Origin: Clostridia bacterium
Lineage (GTDB): Bacteria > Bacillota > Clostridia > Christensenellales > CAG-138
Assembly: GCA_017435905.1 (NCBI GenBank)
Contig: JAFSEB010000037.1
Location: forward strand, 1-47,333
DNA: 47,333 bases
Direction: 5' to 3'
Part shown: positions 7,897-15,510 of the stretch, one piece after another
How positions within the stretch are numbered: the stretch's first letter is position 1
Layout of the letters: the number at the start of each line of letters is the position of its first letter
Notes under the pieces: generated by a model
Seen by the model: the letters and a program-made list of their open reading frames with translations, nothing else
Told to the model about the DNA's origin: nothing
The model's database searches: none
Made by a program: the position numbers and the translations under genes

Positions 7897-9069
7897 TCAG
7901 AAATAGCTGACTTTGATTCTTTTGCCCATTTTCTTAAGACAGGCAGAGAGTTCTTCAACCAAATTCATTTTAATATTGAAATTGATGGGAAGATCGGGAT
8001 TCTGATGCGCAGGATTAATCGCACGACCGACATAGAAGCTGATATCCGTCGCTTCTTCAAACAGCAGCCGACTAATCATAGCGGCTCCATCCTTTTTAAA
8101 GCTCCAGTGTTCGTGGTACTTATTCTCCGCGAGGTAGTCCTTTGCATATTCCAGAACTCTGCTGACAGTGATCACACCTTCTGTAACGAGATCAACGCCA
8201 TCAAGTTCTGCTGTGGGTGGAATATTGCTGCTCTCGAAACTCAGGCTCGGACGGAGTGGCTTATTGAGATATTTCGCCGCAATAGAGGCAGTCGTTCCGC
8301 CGCAGACGATGTGCTTGCCTTCTTTTGCGAAGAAAAGCGCCATCATCCTGTTGGCATCATCACGGTTTGCAGGCGGCCCGAAAAGCATATTCATCGGAAC
8401 TCTTCTTCGAATCTTTACGACACAGGCTGTCGCATCGTCTCCGGGTTTATTCCCATAGAGCTTGTTGCACTCATCAACAAGCATTGTCGCAAGCGTCTTT
8501 GCGGTATAACCGCCCTGCACGAGTGCCTCCATAAACTCGATAATTTCTTCTCGCTTCCAGCCAAAGTTGAAAGCGGTCCCGATGCCCGCATGCGGACATC
8601 CGTCGCTCATCGCAATGAACGTATCGCCCTCCTGCAGTTTGATCACGGAGCGGAATATCTTTTTTCCGCCGATGTTCGATTCGGTTTTATCGTAATTATA
8701 ATTACTGTCGTTTCGCAGCATGATCACGTGCGGGTTATCATACTGGATCAGTTCTGCCGTCTGATTATTCCGAAGATGAACGATCGTAAAAGTCGAATAT
8801 GCAACACCGCGCACCGCACATACGGGAAGGGTATCCGCAATTGTCTTGACGCAATCTTCCAGCGAAAGTCCCTCTGCCAGCATAGTCGAGATGATCTTGG
8901 AAGTCAACGTGGAGAGGATGCTCGCCTTTACACCACTGCCAAGCCCGTCGGAAAGCACAATCACCGTAGAATCAGAAGATGGCTCCACGATATCAACATG
9001 ATCTCCGCAAAGCTGCTCGCCGTAGTGATTGATGCTTTTGTATCCGATTTCAGCACATAAATCATTCAT
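7897..9069 (-). CDS. SpoIIE/PP2C-type serine phosphatase linked to the sensory hydrogenase
   Basis: In this 390-residue protein the first 220 residues carry the PP2C/SpoIIE metal-binding signatures: VLSDGLGSG, AMSDGCPHAG and GDDATACVV. The remaining 170 residues (from about RVPMNMLFGPP) are a conserved-looking extension I cannot assign. There is no membrane segment. The ATG overlaps the end of the sensory hydrogenase gene by 8 bases, with AAGGAG 10 bases upstream. Established comparative work divides putative sensory group C [FeFe]-hydrogenases by neighbour, and the phosphatase-linked type matches this pair. The likely task is dephosphorylating an unknown partner according to H2 or redox state; no anti-sigma-antagonist-like substrate gene is in the window. 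Confidence 0.85.
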   Translation of the reverse strand: MNDLCAEIGYKSINHYGEQLCGDHVDIVEPSSDSTVIVLSDGLGSGVKASILSTLTSKIISTMLAEGLSLEDCVKTIADTLPVCAVRGVAYSTFTIVHLRNNQTAELIQYDNPHVIMLRNDSNYNYDKTESNIGGKKIFRSVIKLQEGDTFIAMSDGCPHAGIGTAFNFGWKREEIIEFMEALVQGGYTAKTLATMLVDECNKLYGNKPGDDATACVVKIRRRVPMNMLFGPPANRDDANRMMALFFAKEGKHIVCGGTTASIAAKYLNKPLRPSLSFESSNIPPTAELDGVDLVTEGVITVSRVLEYAKDYLAENKYHEHWSFKKDGAAMISRLLFEEATDISFYVGRAINPAHQNPDLPINFNIKMNLVEELSACLKKMGKRIKVSYF

Positions 9070-10747
9070 TGGCGATAGACTCCTTCAGTTTTGCAAGAGC
9101 GATCTTGGTCTCCGCGGCGGTCTCACCGAGCAGGGATGCGATCTCCTGAACGATGCGCATCTGCTTCTCCACGACCTTATCCGCAACCTCCATCGTCTGC
9201 CTGCTGATGCTCTCTTTCTTTTCTCGTTCCGTCTGTTCATCGGTAATATCGCGCATGATGCAGATCAGCAGATGAGAATCACGGACGTATACAACCGCCT
9301 GTTCAATGTAGCAGTTGTATTCCGCGAGATAAACACGCTTATTGCGGATCCCACGGCGCGTTTCAAGCACGTTTGCAAAGACAGACGGATCCATAATACG
9401 CACGACAGGGTCACCGAGAATATCACTCGCAGAGCGGATATTCATGAGCTTCATTGCGGTATCGTTGATCTGCTGAACCTCGAGCTGTTCATTCAGCACG
9501 ATGATACCGTTCGTCGTATTCTGCACGATCGTATCCGAGAAATTCTCTGCCTTTTCCTTCAGAAAGGGCAGGCACATAGAGATTTCTGCTTTTCCCTGAC
9601 ATACTGCGATCGCTTTTTCGCGGCAGGTATTGTAGCCGCAGGATCCGCAGTTCAATTCCTGAGACGGACCGAATTTCCCCATCTGCCGCAGCACGCTTCT
9701 GATCTCATCTTCCGTAGGCTGCGGTGCGTTTCTGTCGATATAAGGGAAGAGCTTTTTGAGAGAATATTCATCCGGCTGATCCACAACGAAGTCTTTGCTG
9801 CCCGCATAATCCACGATCGCCATATAATCTGCAACGGGGGTGGATGCGTGATACTTTTCCATGACGGGTCCGCCAATGCAGCTGCCCGCGCAGGCAGACA
9901 TCTCGATAAAGCACTTATGAACTTTACCGTTCTCGATATCCCTGAGCGCCGCAATACAGTTTTCCACACCATCAAGCGCAAGATATGTATATTCCGAAAC
10001 ATTGGGCTCCATCGTTTTCAGAACACCGCCCGTCGTCGGGAAAAATCGGGCTTTGCTGTTTTCATCGTGGTCGCAATACGGTTCAAATTCGATTCCCTCA
10101 TCCTTCAGCCACTGCGTAAGCTCCTCAAATGTGAGCACGGCATCAACAATCCCCTCATACCGCTGAGCCTCGTCTTTTTTTGCCACACAAGGACCGATAA
10201 AAATCACCTTCGCACCGGGATGCTGTTCTTTTATCAGCTTGCAGTGTGCCTGCATGGGTGAAGCAACGTTGGCAAGGTATCCGAGCAATTTCGGGAAGTA
10301 TTTCTGGATCAGCAAATTGATGGAGTGGCAGCAGGAGGAAATGAGGACATCGCGGTTTTCTTCCCGCAGGATGCGCTCATATTCACTCTTGACGATCGTC
10401 GCGCCGATCGCTGTCTCTTCGACGTCCGCAAAGCCAAGCTTTTTCAGCGCGCTGCGCATGCCCCTGATGCCGATACCTTCATAATTTGCCGCAAAAGATG
10501 GTGCAAGACTAACATATACGGGGGCATCTCCCTGCAGGAGAACTTTCGCCTTTTCGGTCTCGTTTACGATCTCTTTCGCATTCTGCGGACACACAACAAA
10601 GCAGTGACCGCAAAGGATACATTCGTCATCGATGATATGTGCCTGATTCCCTGAAAAACGGATCGCCTTTACAGGACAGTTGCGGATACATTTATAACAG
10701 TTTTTACAGTTAGATTTCTTAAGTGTCAGACAATTTGTCATACACAT
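9062..10747 (-). CDS. Sensory group C [FeFe]-hydrogenase with PAS domain (HydS-like)
   Basis: In this 561-residue protein residues 14-60 hold two [4Fe-4S] motifs (CKNCYKCIRNCP and CILCGHCFVVCP). An H-cluster domain follows with SSCCHSI, GPCVAKKDE and MSACAGSCIGG as L1-L3. Then come a four-Cys Fe-S domain (CGSCGYNTC and CLPF region), a PAS domain (about 405-500, TTNGIIVLNEQLEVQQIN) and a C-terminal coiled coil. It lacks a kinase domain. The lost Pro-x-Trp after the L1 cysteines and the PAS domain mark it as a putative H2 sensor, not a metabolic hydrogenase. Its ATG overlaps the stop of the preceding gene by one base (TGATG), and the downstream phosphatase overlaps its end, so the three genes are coupled. 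Confidence 0.9.
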   Translation of the reverse strand: MCMTNCLTLKKSNCKNCYKCIRNCPVKAIRFSGNQAHIIDDECILCGHCFVVCPQNAKEIVNETEKAKVLLQGDAPVYVSLAPSFAANYEGIGIRGMRSALKKLGFADVEETAIGATIVKSEYERILREENRDVLISSCCHSINLLIQKYFPKLLGYLANVASPMQAHCKLIKEQHPGAKVIFIGPCVAKKDEAQRYEGIVDAVLTFEELTQWLKDEGIEFEPYCDHDENSKARFFPTTGGVLKTMEPNVSEYTYLALDGVENCIAALRDIENGKVHKCFIEMSACAGSCIGGPVMEKYHASTPVADYMAIVDYAGSKDFVVDQPDEYSLKKLFPYIDRNAPQPTEDEIRSVLRQMGKFGPSQELNCGSCGYNTCREKAIAVCQGKAEISMCLPFLKEKAENFSDTIVQNTTNGIIVLNEQLEVQQINDTAMKLMNIRSASDILGDPVVRIMDPSVFANVLETRRGIRNKRVYLAEYNCYIEQAVVYVRDSHLLICIMRDITDEQTEREKKESISRQTMEVADKVVEKQMRIVQEIASLLGETAAETKIALAKLKESIANE

Positions 10748-11010
10748 CAGTTCCTTTCCTCTTCTGCTCTGCGCAGGACATTTTCTTCAAAGAATGATTT
10801 AAAATTATCTTTCGTAATGCCGACAAATACATCGTTATCGACCTGCACCGTCACGCCGATGCGGTTACACTTTCCGATACAGAAGCTGCCAGCAAGCACG
10901 ACATCGTCTTCCAGACCGTACCCACCGATTGCATTCTGTAAAAGCTCTACAATCTCAGCAGAACCTTTGATATGGCAGGAACTGCCGACACAAACCTGAA
11001 TGATTATCAT
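10747..11010 (-). CDS. Thioredoxin-like [2Fe-2S] ferredoxin of the hydrogenase sensor operon
   Basis: The product has 87 residues. The four cysteines needed by a NuoE-type [2Fe-2S] cluster are present as CVGSSC near the N-terminus and CIGKC near residue 44-48. The rest fits the small thioredoxin-like ferredoxin fold. It is the first gene of the operon and probably delivers electrons to or from the sensory hydrogenase. The start codon at 11010 gives the expected beta-strand MIIIQVCVGSSC. Confidence 0.85.
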   Translation of the reverse strand: MIIIQVCVGSSCHIKGSAEIVELLQNAIGGYGLEDDVVLAGSFCIGKCNRIGVTVQVDNDVFVGITKDNFKSFFEENVLRRAEEERN

Positions 11011-11055
11011 AAACAGATCACCCTAAATTCCTAAATTATTAAGTCTTATTTACTG

Positions 11056-11084
11056 ATATTACAATTTATAATTATTGTTTTCAA
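11056..11084 (-). promoter_or_regulatory. Promoter of the sensory hydrogenase operon
   Basis: On the minus strand TTGAAA (11079-11084) is followed after 17 bases by TAATAT (11056-11061), some 45 bases upstream of the first gene. Confidence 0.55.
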
Positions 11085-11403
11085 TTGCTTAAAAGCCAAT
11101 ATTAAGTGTAAAATCATTGATAAAAAAATCGGATTCATAGATTAAAACTATGAATCTGACACTTCATTCAATTTCGTCATAAACAACAAATCCGAACCCT
11201 TCTCCGATCGGCAATTGGTTCGGATTTGATTGCTGTGTCTATGGGCTACAAAAAGATATTTTCTTCGTTTTTGCGTATAAATTCGAACTCTCACATGTTT
11301 TGAAATTTAGAAAGGCAGTTGCACTCTATTTAAAAAATCCGAATCATCACTGATGGTTTTTATGTCCATAAACTGATTGACATGATAAAACACACCCTTG
11401 CTT
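11085..11403. other. AT-rich intergenic stretch with two inverted repeats; no gene seen
   Basis: GATTCATAG/CTATGAATC (11132-11156) is a 9-bp stem. CAAATCCGAACC/GGTTCGGATTTG (11187-11228) is a 12-bp stem whose loop contains CCGATCGG; on the minus strand it is followed by TTGTTTATG and may terminate the island transcript. GGGCTACAAAAAGATAT near 11244 recurs in inverted orientation close to the tRNA gene at about 14250-14270. ATTCGAACTCTCAC near 11280 has the look of a tRNA T-arm remnant. No open frame here is convincing. Confidence 0.4.
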
Positions 11404-12498
11404 TCATCTGATGTCATCTGATGTCATCGCTTGAAATACTAAGGGTGGCACATTAGGTTCTAAAATAATCTTTTGGTATTTACGGTATCGAATTAATGTA
11501 TCATCACCGCAATTGCCTTGTGCAACGTATTTGCCGATATAAGAGCTATCTTTATTCGGATCTTTGATATATATTGTTCCTACAGGACAATTTTTCGCCG
11601 ATATTTCGTCATTGTCTTCATGTATAAGTAGCACCTCTATTTCATCGGGCATATTTACTATGTCACATGTAGCATCAATATACACCATTGAGAATCCATT
11701 ATCCGGATTGTCTTTAATTTTTTGTTGATAGACCTTAACTTTATGATATCTGTTTGCAATATACAATTTTTTTACTATTTCGGTTTTTAGAGCAGTAATA
11801 AAATCATGGTATGCTTTAGAAACAAAATCGTATATCTCTGTCAGATATTCTGAAATATCTTGTTTTTCGTGTTGTTGCTCTTTTTTATAAAAAGGGTTTA
11901 TAGTGGTTTCTTCGCCCTTCCCAATTAAAGACATAGATAACTTAATATACACATCACAAATATGTTTCGTTCTATTGTTGAAGTCTTCAATATATTTTAG
12001 TTCATCACAGTTAGCAATATTGGTAAACCACATTGAAATACTTGGGAAATCTTGTGAATAGGACTGTTGCTCAAAGACTTTTTTCATAAACTCAAAATCC
12101 ACACGCTCAATATTTTTAGCTCGTGTTGAAAGGCAAGCAGCGTTAGCGGCTTGAGACATACAATCAAAAGCATTTCTAACATATTGAAAAAAGTCTTTTG
12201 TGAGTTTGTCTAACAAAAAAGGAATATTCGTTTCTATATCAGCAACATTAAAACTGTAAGTAGGCATCCTATCATAAGTAAGAGCCACCTTTTTGATAGG
12301 TCCAGTTTGCTCTCTTAATTCATTGTAGAAATCTGATTGCCATTTACGCTGTTCTTCGGTCATTTTTGAAATTAATGACAATATAGATTCCTTACAAAAC
12401 AAAGCAGTTCTAATTGTTTTCAGTGTGTTAACTATAAATTGATAAGAATCGTACACCTCGTAGTCAAACAAAAATTTTGCTAATTCTTTACTGTTCAC
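11404..12498 (-). CDS. Unknown AT-rich island protein, possibly HEPN-like
   Basis: The product has 364 residues, is soluble, and has no signal peptide or membrane segment. Residues of about 80-260 are strongly helical. The segment YIEDFNNRTKHICDVY recalls the basic N..KH motif of Cthe_2314-type HEPN domains, and a second helical stretch (ISEYLTEIYDFVSKAYHDFI) follows after about 40 residues. The C-terminal 100 residues look beta-rich. I do not recognise a named family. GTG start at 12498 with GGAGGAATACA upstream. It is the third gene of an AT-rich cassette and codon use differs from the flanking GC-rich genes, which suggests transfer. An RNase-type HEPN role is speculative. Confidence 0.6.
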   Translation of the reverse strand: MNSKELAKFLFDYEVYDSYQFIVNTLKTIRTALFCKESILSLISKMTEEQRKWQSDFYNELREQTGPIKKVALTYDRMPTYSFNVADIETNIPFLLDKLTKDFFQYVRNAFDCMSQAANAACLSTRAKNIERVDFEFMKKVFEQQSYSQDFPSISMWFTNIANCDELKYIEDFNNRTKHICDVYIKLSMSLIGKGEETTINPFYKKEQQHEKQDISEYLTEIYDFVSKAYHDFITALKTEIVKKLYIANRYHKVKVYQQKIKDNPDNGFSMVYIDATCDIVNMPDEIEVLLIHEDNDEISAKNCPVGTIYIKDPNKDSSYIGKYVAQGNCGDDTLIRYRKYQKIILEPNVPPLVFQAMTSDDIR

Positions 12499-12548
12499 TG
12501 TATTCCTCCAGCAGCTATATTTCTCTTATCGCCTTCTTTTTGTGTTCT

Positions 12549-12794
12549 TTAGCCCCATTGGTTTCGTTTTGCTATCTCTCCAAAGCACACCATAAATAAC
12601 TGTTCTTGATGGTGATTATCGACCTTCTGAACAGCATCAAGAAAATCGTTAAATGCCTTATGTGCGTTTAGGATTTCTTTCTGCCGATCCCGTTCGTATT
12701 CTTGCATGATGCGGATTTGCTGATCATGATATGCTTGTGGGTTAATATAATTAGGGTTATATAACCACTCATTAAAACTTCTCGTGTTAATCAA
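12549..12794 (-). CDS. Small helical protein of the AT-rich island
   Basis: The product has 81 residues and is rich in Gln, Asn, His and charged residues, with a probable single long helix (about 22-60: HDQQIRIMQEYERDRQKE). It matches no family I know. It overlaps the end of the nuclease-like gene by 8 bases. The first possible start is a TTG directly abutting AAAGGAG, which is too close for normal initiation; a rare downstream start or coupled reinitiation is possible, so the N-terminus is uncertain. Confidence 0.5.
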   Translation of the reverse strand: MINTRSFNEWLYNPNYINPQAYHDQQIRIMQEYERDRQKEILNAHKAFNDFLDAVQKVDNHHQEQLFMVCFGEIAKRNQWG

Positions 12795-14052
12795 CTCCTT
12801 TAAGTGTAATTCTTTTCCTTATGTAATCATTAGTTAATTCTTCGTCGTAGTTTATGCAAATAAGATGTATGCCTTTTTCTTCACAAATTCTCTTTTTTCT
12901 GCTATCATGCTCTTTTTGTATTTCCAGTTTTGCTTTTCCACCCCAATGCTCAACTGCTTGAAAATGTTGTAATCCTTGATACTCAAAAGCAAGTTTTTTA
13001 CTTGGAATGTAAATATCTAATTCCAAGCCCTCTAACCAATTTGGGCGATGATGGCGGATTATTTCTGTGTATGGGTAGATTTCTTCTACGATATGATACA
13101 GCATCGTCTCACTTACCCATGCATCTCCAATTTTTGGATAACCAATCTGTTCTCGCACTAAATTCTCAATTGCATTTTGAAATTCGCGTTGCAGTTTAGA
13201 GAGCTCACCTTCGGTTCCCACATTGTTGTTCATAAGATACGCCAACCTTTGTACGTAATCGTAAAACGCCGGCGTACACTCATCCGGTAAAATATTTAAT
13301 TCTCGGATTTGATAAGGATCAATGCCTAATCTAAATTCCTCTTGCTTAATATACCATCCAAATCTCTGTTTAAAGACACCGCCATACATTGGGTGGCAAT
13401 ATTTCATTGAAGGAATCTTTTTATTACAACGGAAGCATAGGTTTTCTTTGAACCCAAACGGCTCTAACGGAGATTCTGTATGCTCTATTGAGATTTCAGC
13501 AACTGTCTTAGGAAAATAATCAGTTCCTAAAGGGTAAGTTTTTGAGCTTGTATAATTATCGAGTGGCTGTCTTTCCCTTAATTTTATATAATTCTCAATA
13601 GCCTGACGCTGACATTCGCAGAAGAAAATTTTCTCACCCACATCTTGAGAGAAACCAAAGAAAGCACCGTAATGCTCAGGATAATATACAATTGGTAACG
13701 GTAAATCTTCGTAGGTAATTGCGCCTAAAGATACATCTCTTTCGTTATTGGTTCGAATGAGGGGCCTATACTTTCCAGCATCTCTTTTTACTTTTTCAAA
13801 GAATTCGTAATAGTCAACCGTCGACTTATATGGTTGTCCATACAGAAAAATACTTGCGTTCTTCCATTTACAGATTTTATCAATCAATGATAATGCAACA
13901 TCCTGAACACGAACATAATCTATTATTTTATCAATAAAGCATTGTGTTTTTCCATCACGACAAGAATAATTGGGCAGTTGTTTTGCTAAATTACAAGCCT
14001 TTTTATACTGGGTAGATTTCGAGGTTCCAAACTCTATATAGATAATATGCAT
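12787..14052 (-). CDS. PD-(D/E)xK-like nuclease domain protein of the AT-rich island
   Basis: The C-terminal 90 residues of this 421-residue protein carry LELDIYIPSKKLAFEYQG followed by LQHF and RKKRICEEKGIHLICI. This is the Asp, Glu-x-Gln and Lys pattern of Vsr/DUF559-like restriction-endonuclease folds. Possible zinc ligands lie in the middle (CECQRQ and CFRCNKK...YCHP). The N-terminal 130 residues are unassigned. The ATG at 14052 has GAGGTG 7 bases upstream. It is the first gene of a three-gene operon directly downstream of a tRNA-Ala gene. Defence, mobile-element maintenance or repair are all possible; no transposase, integrase or methylase is adjacent. Confidence 0.65.
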   Translation of the reverse strand: MHIIYIEFGTSKSTQYKKACNLAKQLPNYSCRDGKTQCFIDKIIDYVRVQDVALSLIDKICKWKNASIFLYGQPYKSTVDYYEFFEKVKRDAGKYRPLIRTNNERDVSLGAITYEDLPLPIVYYPEHYGAFFGFSQDVGEKIFFCECQRQAIENYIKLRERQPLDNYTSSKTYPLGTDYFPKTVAEISIEHTESPLEPFGFKENLCFRCNKKIPSMKYCHPMYGGVFKQRFGWYIKQEEFRLGIDPYQIRELNILPDECTPAFYDYVQRLAYLMNNNVGTEGELSKLQREFQNAIENLVREQIGYPKIGDAWVSETMLYHIVEEIYPYTEIIRHHRPNWLEGLELDIYIPSKKLAFEYQGLQHFQAVEHWGGKAKLEIQKEHDSRKKRICEEKGIHLICINYDEELTNDYIRKRITLKGVD

Positions 14053-14149
14053 TCCTTCTCACCTCGTCTTTATAATACCATATCTTTCTATTCTTATAAA
14101 AACCCATTTTACGCACGCACAGTTTTCTTCTTTCTGTAAGAGTTCAAGT

Positions 14150-14270
14150 CCTGTCCAAGAAAAATATCTTTTTCGTACGTTCAAACCGACAACTAAAAAT
14201 TTCGCCTATAAAAACAGAAAAACCCTGATGAAATCAGAGTTTTTCTGTGGCTATATCTTTTTTGTAGCCC
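14150..14270. repeat. Island-flanking repeats downstream of tRNA-Ala
   Basis: The plus strand carries AAGAAAAATATCTTTTTCG (about 14157-14175) and ATATCTTTTTTGTAGCCC (about 14253-14270). Both resemble, in inverted orientation, a stretch at 11244-11266 on the far side of the island. The segment TGTAAGAGTTCAAGTCC near 14137 also resembles the reverse complement of TTCGAACTCTCACATG near 11279. The matches are short and AT-rich, so they are only suggestive of recombination boundaries. Confidence 0.3.
14215..14247. terminator. Hairpin downstream of tRNA-Ala
   Basis: CAGAAAAA and CTGAT pair with ATCAG and TTTTTCTG around GAA, with two unpaired bases on each side. Poly-T is present on both strands, so it can end the tRNA transcript and insulate the island. 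Confidence 0.55.
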
Positions 14271-14275
14271 TTTAT

Positions 14276-14352
14276 TGGTGGAGCTTAGGGGATTCGAACC
14301 CCTGACTTCCACACTGCCAGTGTGGCACTCTAGCCAGCTGAGCTAAAGCCCC
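14276..14352 (-). tRNA. tRNA-Ala (anticodon GGC)
   Basis: This is a full cloverleaf on the minus strand with CCA encoded at 14276-14278. The acceptor stem is GGGGCTT/AAGCTCC with the G3:U70 wobble pair that is the alanine identity element. The anticodon stem is CCACA/TGTGG with loop CTGGCAG, giving anticodon GGC (codon GCC). The T-arm is AGGGG-TTCGAAT-CCCCT. A near-perfect promoter lies just upstream. Its 3' end faces the AT-rich island, the usual position for integrated elements. Confidence 0.96.
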
Positions 14353-14373
14353 ATTCGCTTTCGAACAGGATTT

Positions 14374-14402
14374 ATTATAGCGTATGGGAAGCGATTTGTA
14401 AA
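14374..14402 (-). promoter_or_regulatory. Promoter of tRNA-Ala
   Basis: On the minus strand TTTACA (14397-14402) is followed after 17 bases by a consensus TATAAT (14374-14379), about 20 bases before the mature tRNA. Confidence 0.75.
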
Positions 14403-14409
14403 GTACTTT

Positions 14410-15510
14410 TTATAAAAAATATTGATAAAGTGTGCAGGGCATGCCGCCGTTCGACAGCTTGCGGCGCTTGTCCGCCTTTTTGCCGTACACCTGTTCAAAG
14501 CCCGGGTAGCCGGTGATGATGGATTTGTTCCACCCTTCAAGCCGATCGAACACGGTGCGCATTTCTTTGTAAAGGCGCTCCGTTTCGCTCTTTTTGAGCA
14601 TCCTCTCCCCGTAGGGCGGATTGCACACGAGCACGCCCCTGTCCTCCCGAACGGGAAGATCCTTCACGGGGCGCACCGCCCAGTTCACCATGATGCCGGC
14701 CTTTTTCGCATGCTTCTTGCAAAGATCGATGGAACGGGCATCGATATCACTGCCCTCGATCATCAGCTTCTGCGGCGTGATGGAATCCCGTGCTTCTTCC
14801 CTTGCAAGGGCAAATTCATTGCCCGTCAGAAAGTGCCAGTCCTCCGCCGCAAAGGGACGGTTGAGACCCGGTGCACGGTTTTCGGCGATCATAGCTGCCT
14901 CGATGGGCATGGTGCCGCTGCCGCACATGGGGTCGATGAAGGGCTTATCCGCATAATAACGGGAAAGGGTCACGATGGCAGCGCCGAGGGTCTCCGAAAT
15001 GGGAGCAGGCACGTTGTAGGTGCGGTAGCCGCGGCGTGAAAGGCCTGCGCCGCAGGGATCAAGGGCAATGGTGACCTGATCCTTCAGAATGCCCACCTCA
15101 ATGATCACCTCTTTCCCGTTTTCCGGGAAGGTGATGTTGCCGTAAGTGCCCCTGAGGCTTTCCACGATGGCCTTTTTGGTGATACTTTGGCAGTCGGAAA
15201 CGGAGAACAGCGTGCTCTTGGCGCTTTTGCCGTTCACATGGATGAAGCTGTCACGCTTCAGGTAGCGCTTCCACGGGATGGCTTTGACGCCCTCAAAGAG
15301 CTGATCGAAGGTGGTGGCTTCAAAGGCGCCCACTTCAAAGAGCACACGTTCTGCGGTGCGAAGCCACAGGCACGCCTTCGCCATGGTGGAAAAATCGCCG
15401 AGGAAGGTGACCCTTGCATCCGCAACGGATTCCGTTTCGATCTGAAGGCGCCTTAATTCGGAAGCGACCAGCGCCTCAAGGCCAAGTTTGCATGTTGCGA
15501 TGAATCTCAT
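14410..15510 (-). CDS. THUMP-domain RNA methyltransferase, RlmL/YpsC family
   Basis: The 366-residue protein has an N-terminal ferredoxin-like/THUMP region (about 1-155) for RNA binding, then a Rossmann methyltransferase with DPMCGSGTMPIEAAM (SAM site) and the catalytic NPPYGERM. These are the hallmarks of the COG0116 family, which makes N2-methylguanosine in 23S rRNA. The Bacillus homologue is YpsC; the exact target here is inferred. The ATG overlaps the TPR gene stop by 4 bases, so it is the last gene of the methyltransferase-hslO-TPR-rlmL operon. Confidence 0.9.
   Translation of the reverse strand: MRFIATCKLGLEALVASELRRLQIETESVADARVTFLGDFSTMAKACLWLRTAERVLFEVGAFEATTFDQLFEGVKAIPWKRYLKRDSFIHVNGKSAKSTLFSVSDCQSITKKAIVESLRGTYGNITFPENGKEVIIEVGILKDQVTIALDPCGAGLSRRGYRTYNVPAPISETLGAAIVTLSRYYADKPFIDPMCGSGTMPIEAAMIAENRAPGLNRPFAAEDWHFLTGNEFALAREEARDSITPQKLMIEGSDIDARSIDLCKKHAKKAGIMVNWAVRPVKDLPVREDRGVLVCNPPYGERMLKKSETERLYKEMRTVFDRLEGWNKSIITGYPGFEQVYGKKADKRRKLSNGGMPCTLYQYFL

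Noticed and set aside
11132..11156. Second LysR-type operator upstream of the sensor operon
   Set aside because: GATTCATAG/CTATGAATC shares only the CTAT core with the CTATAGAT sites at 6640-6726; similarity is too low to call.
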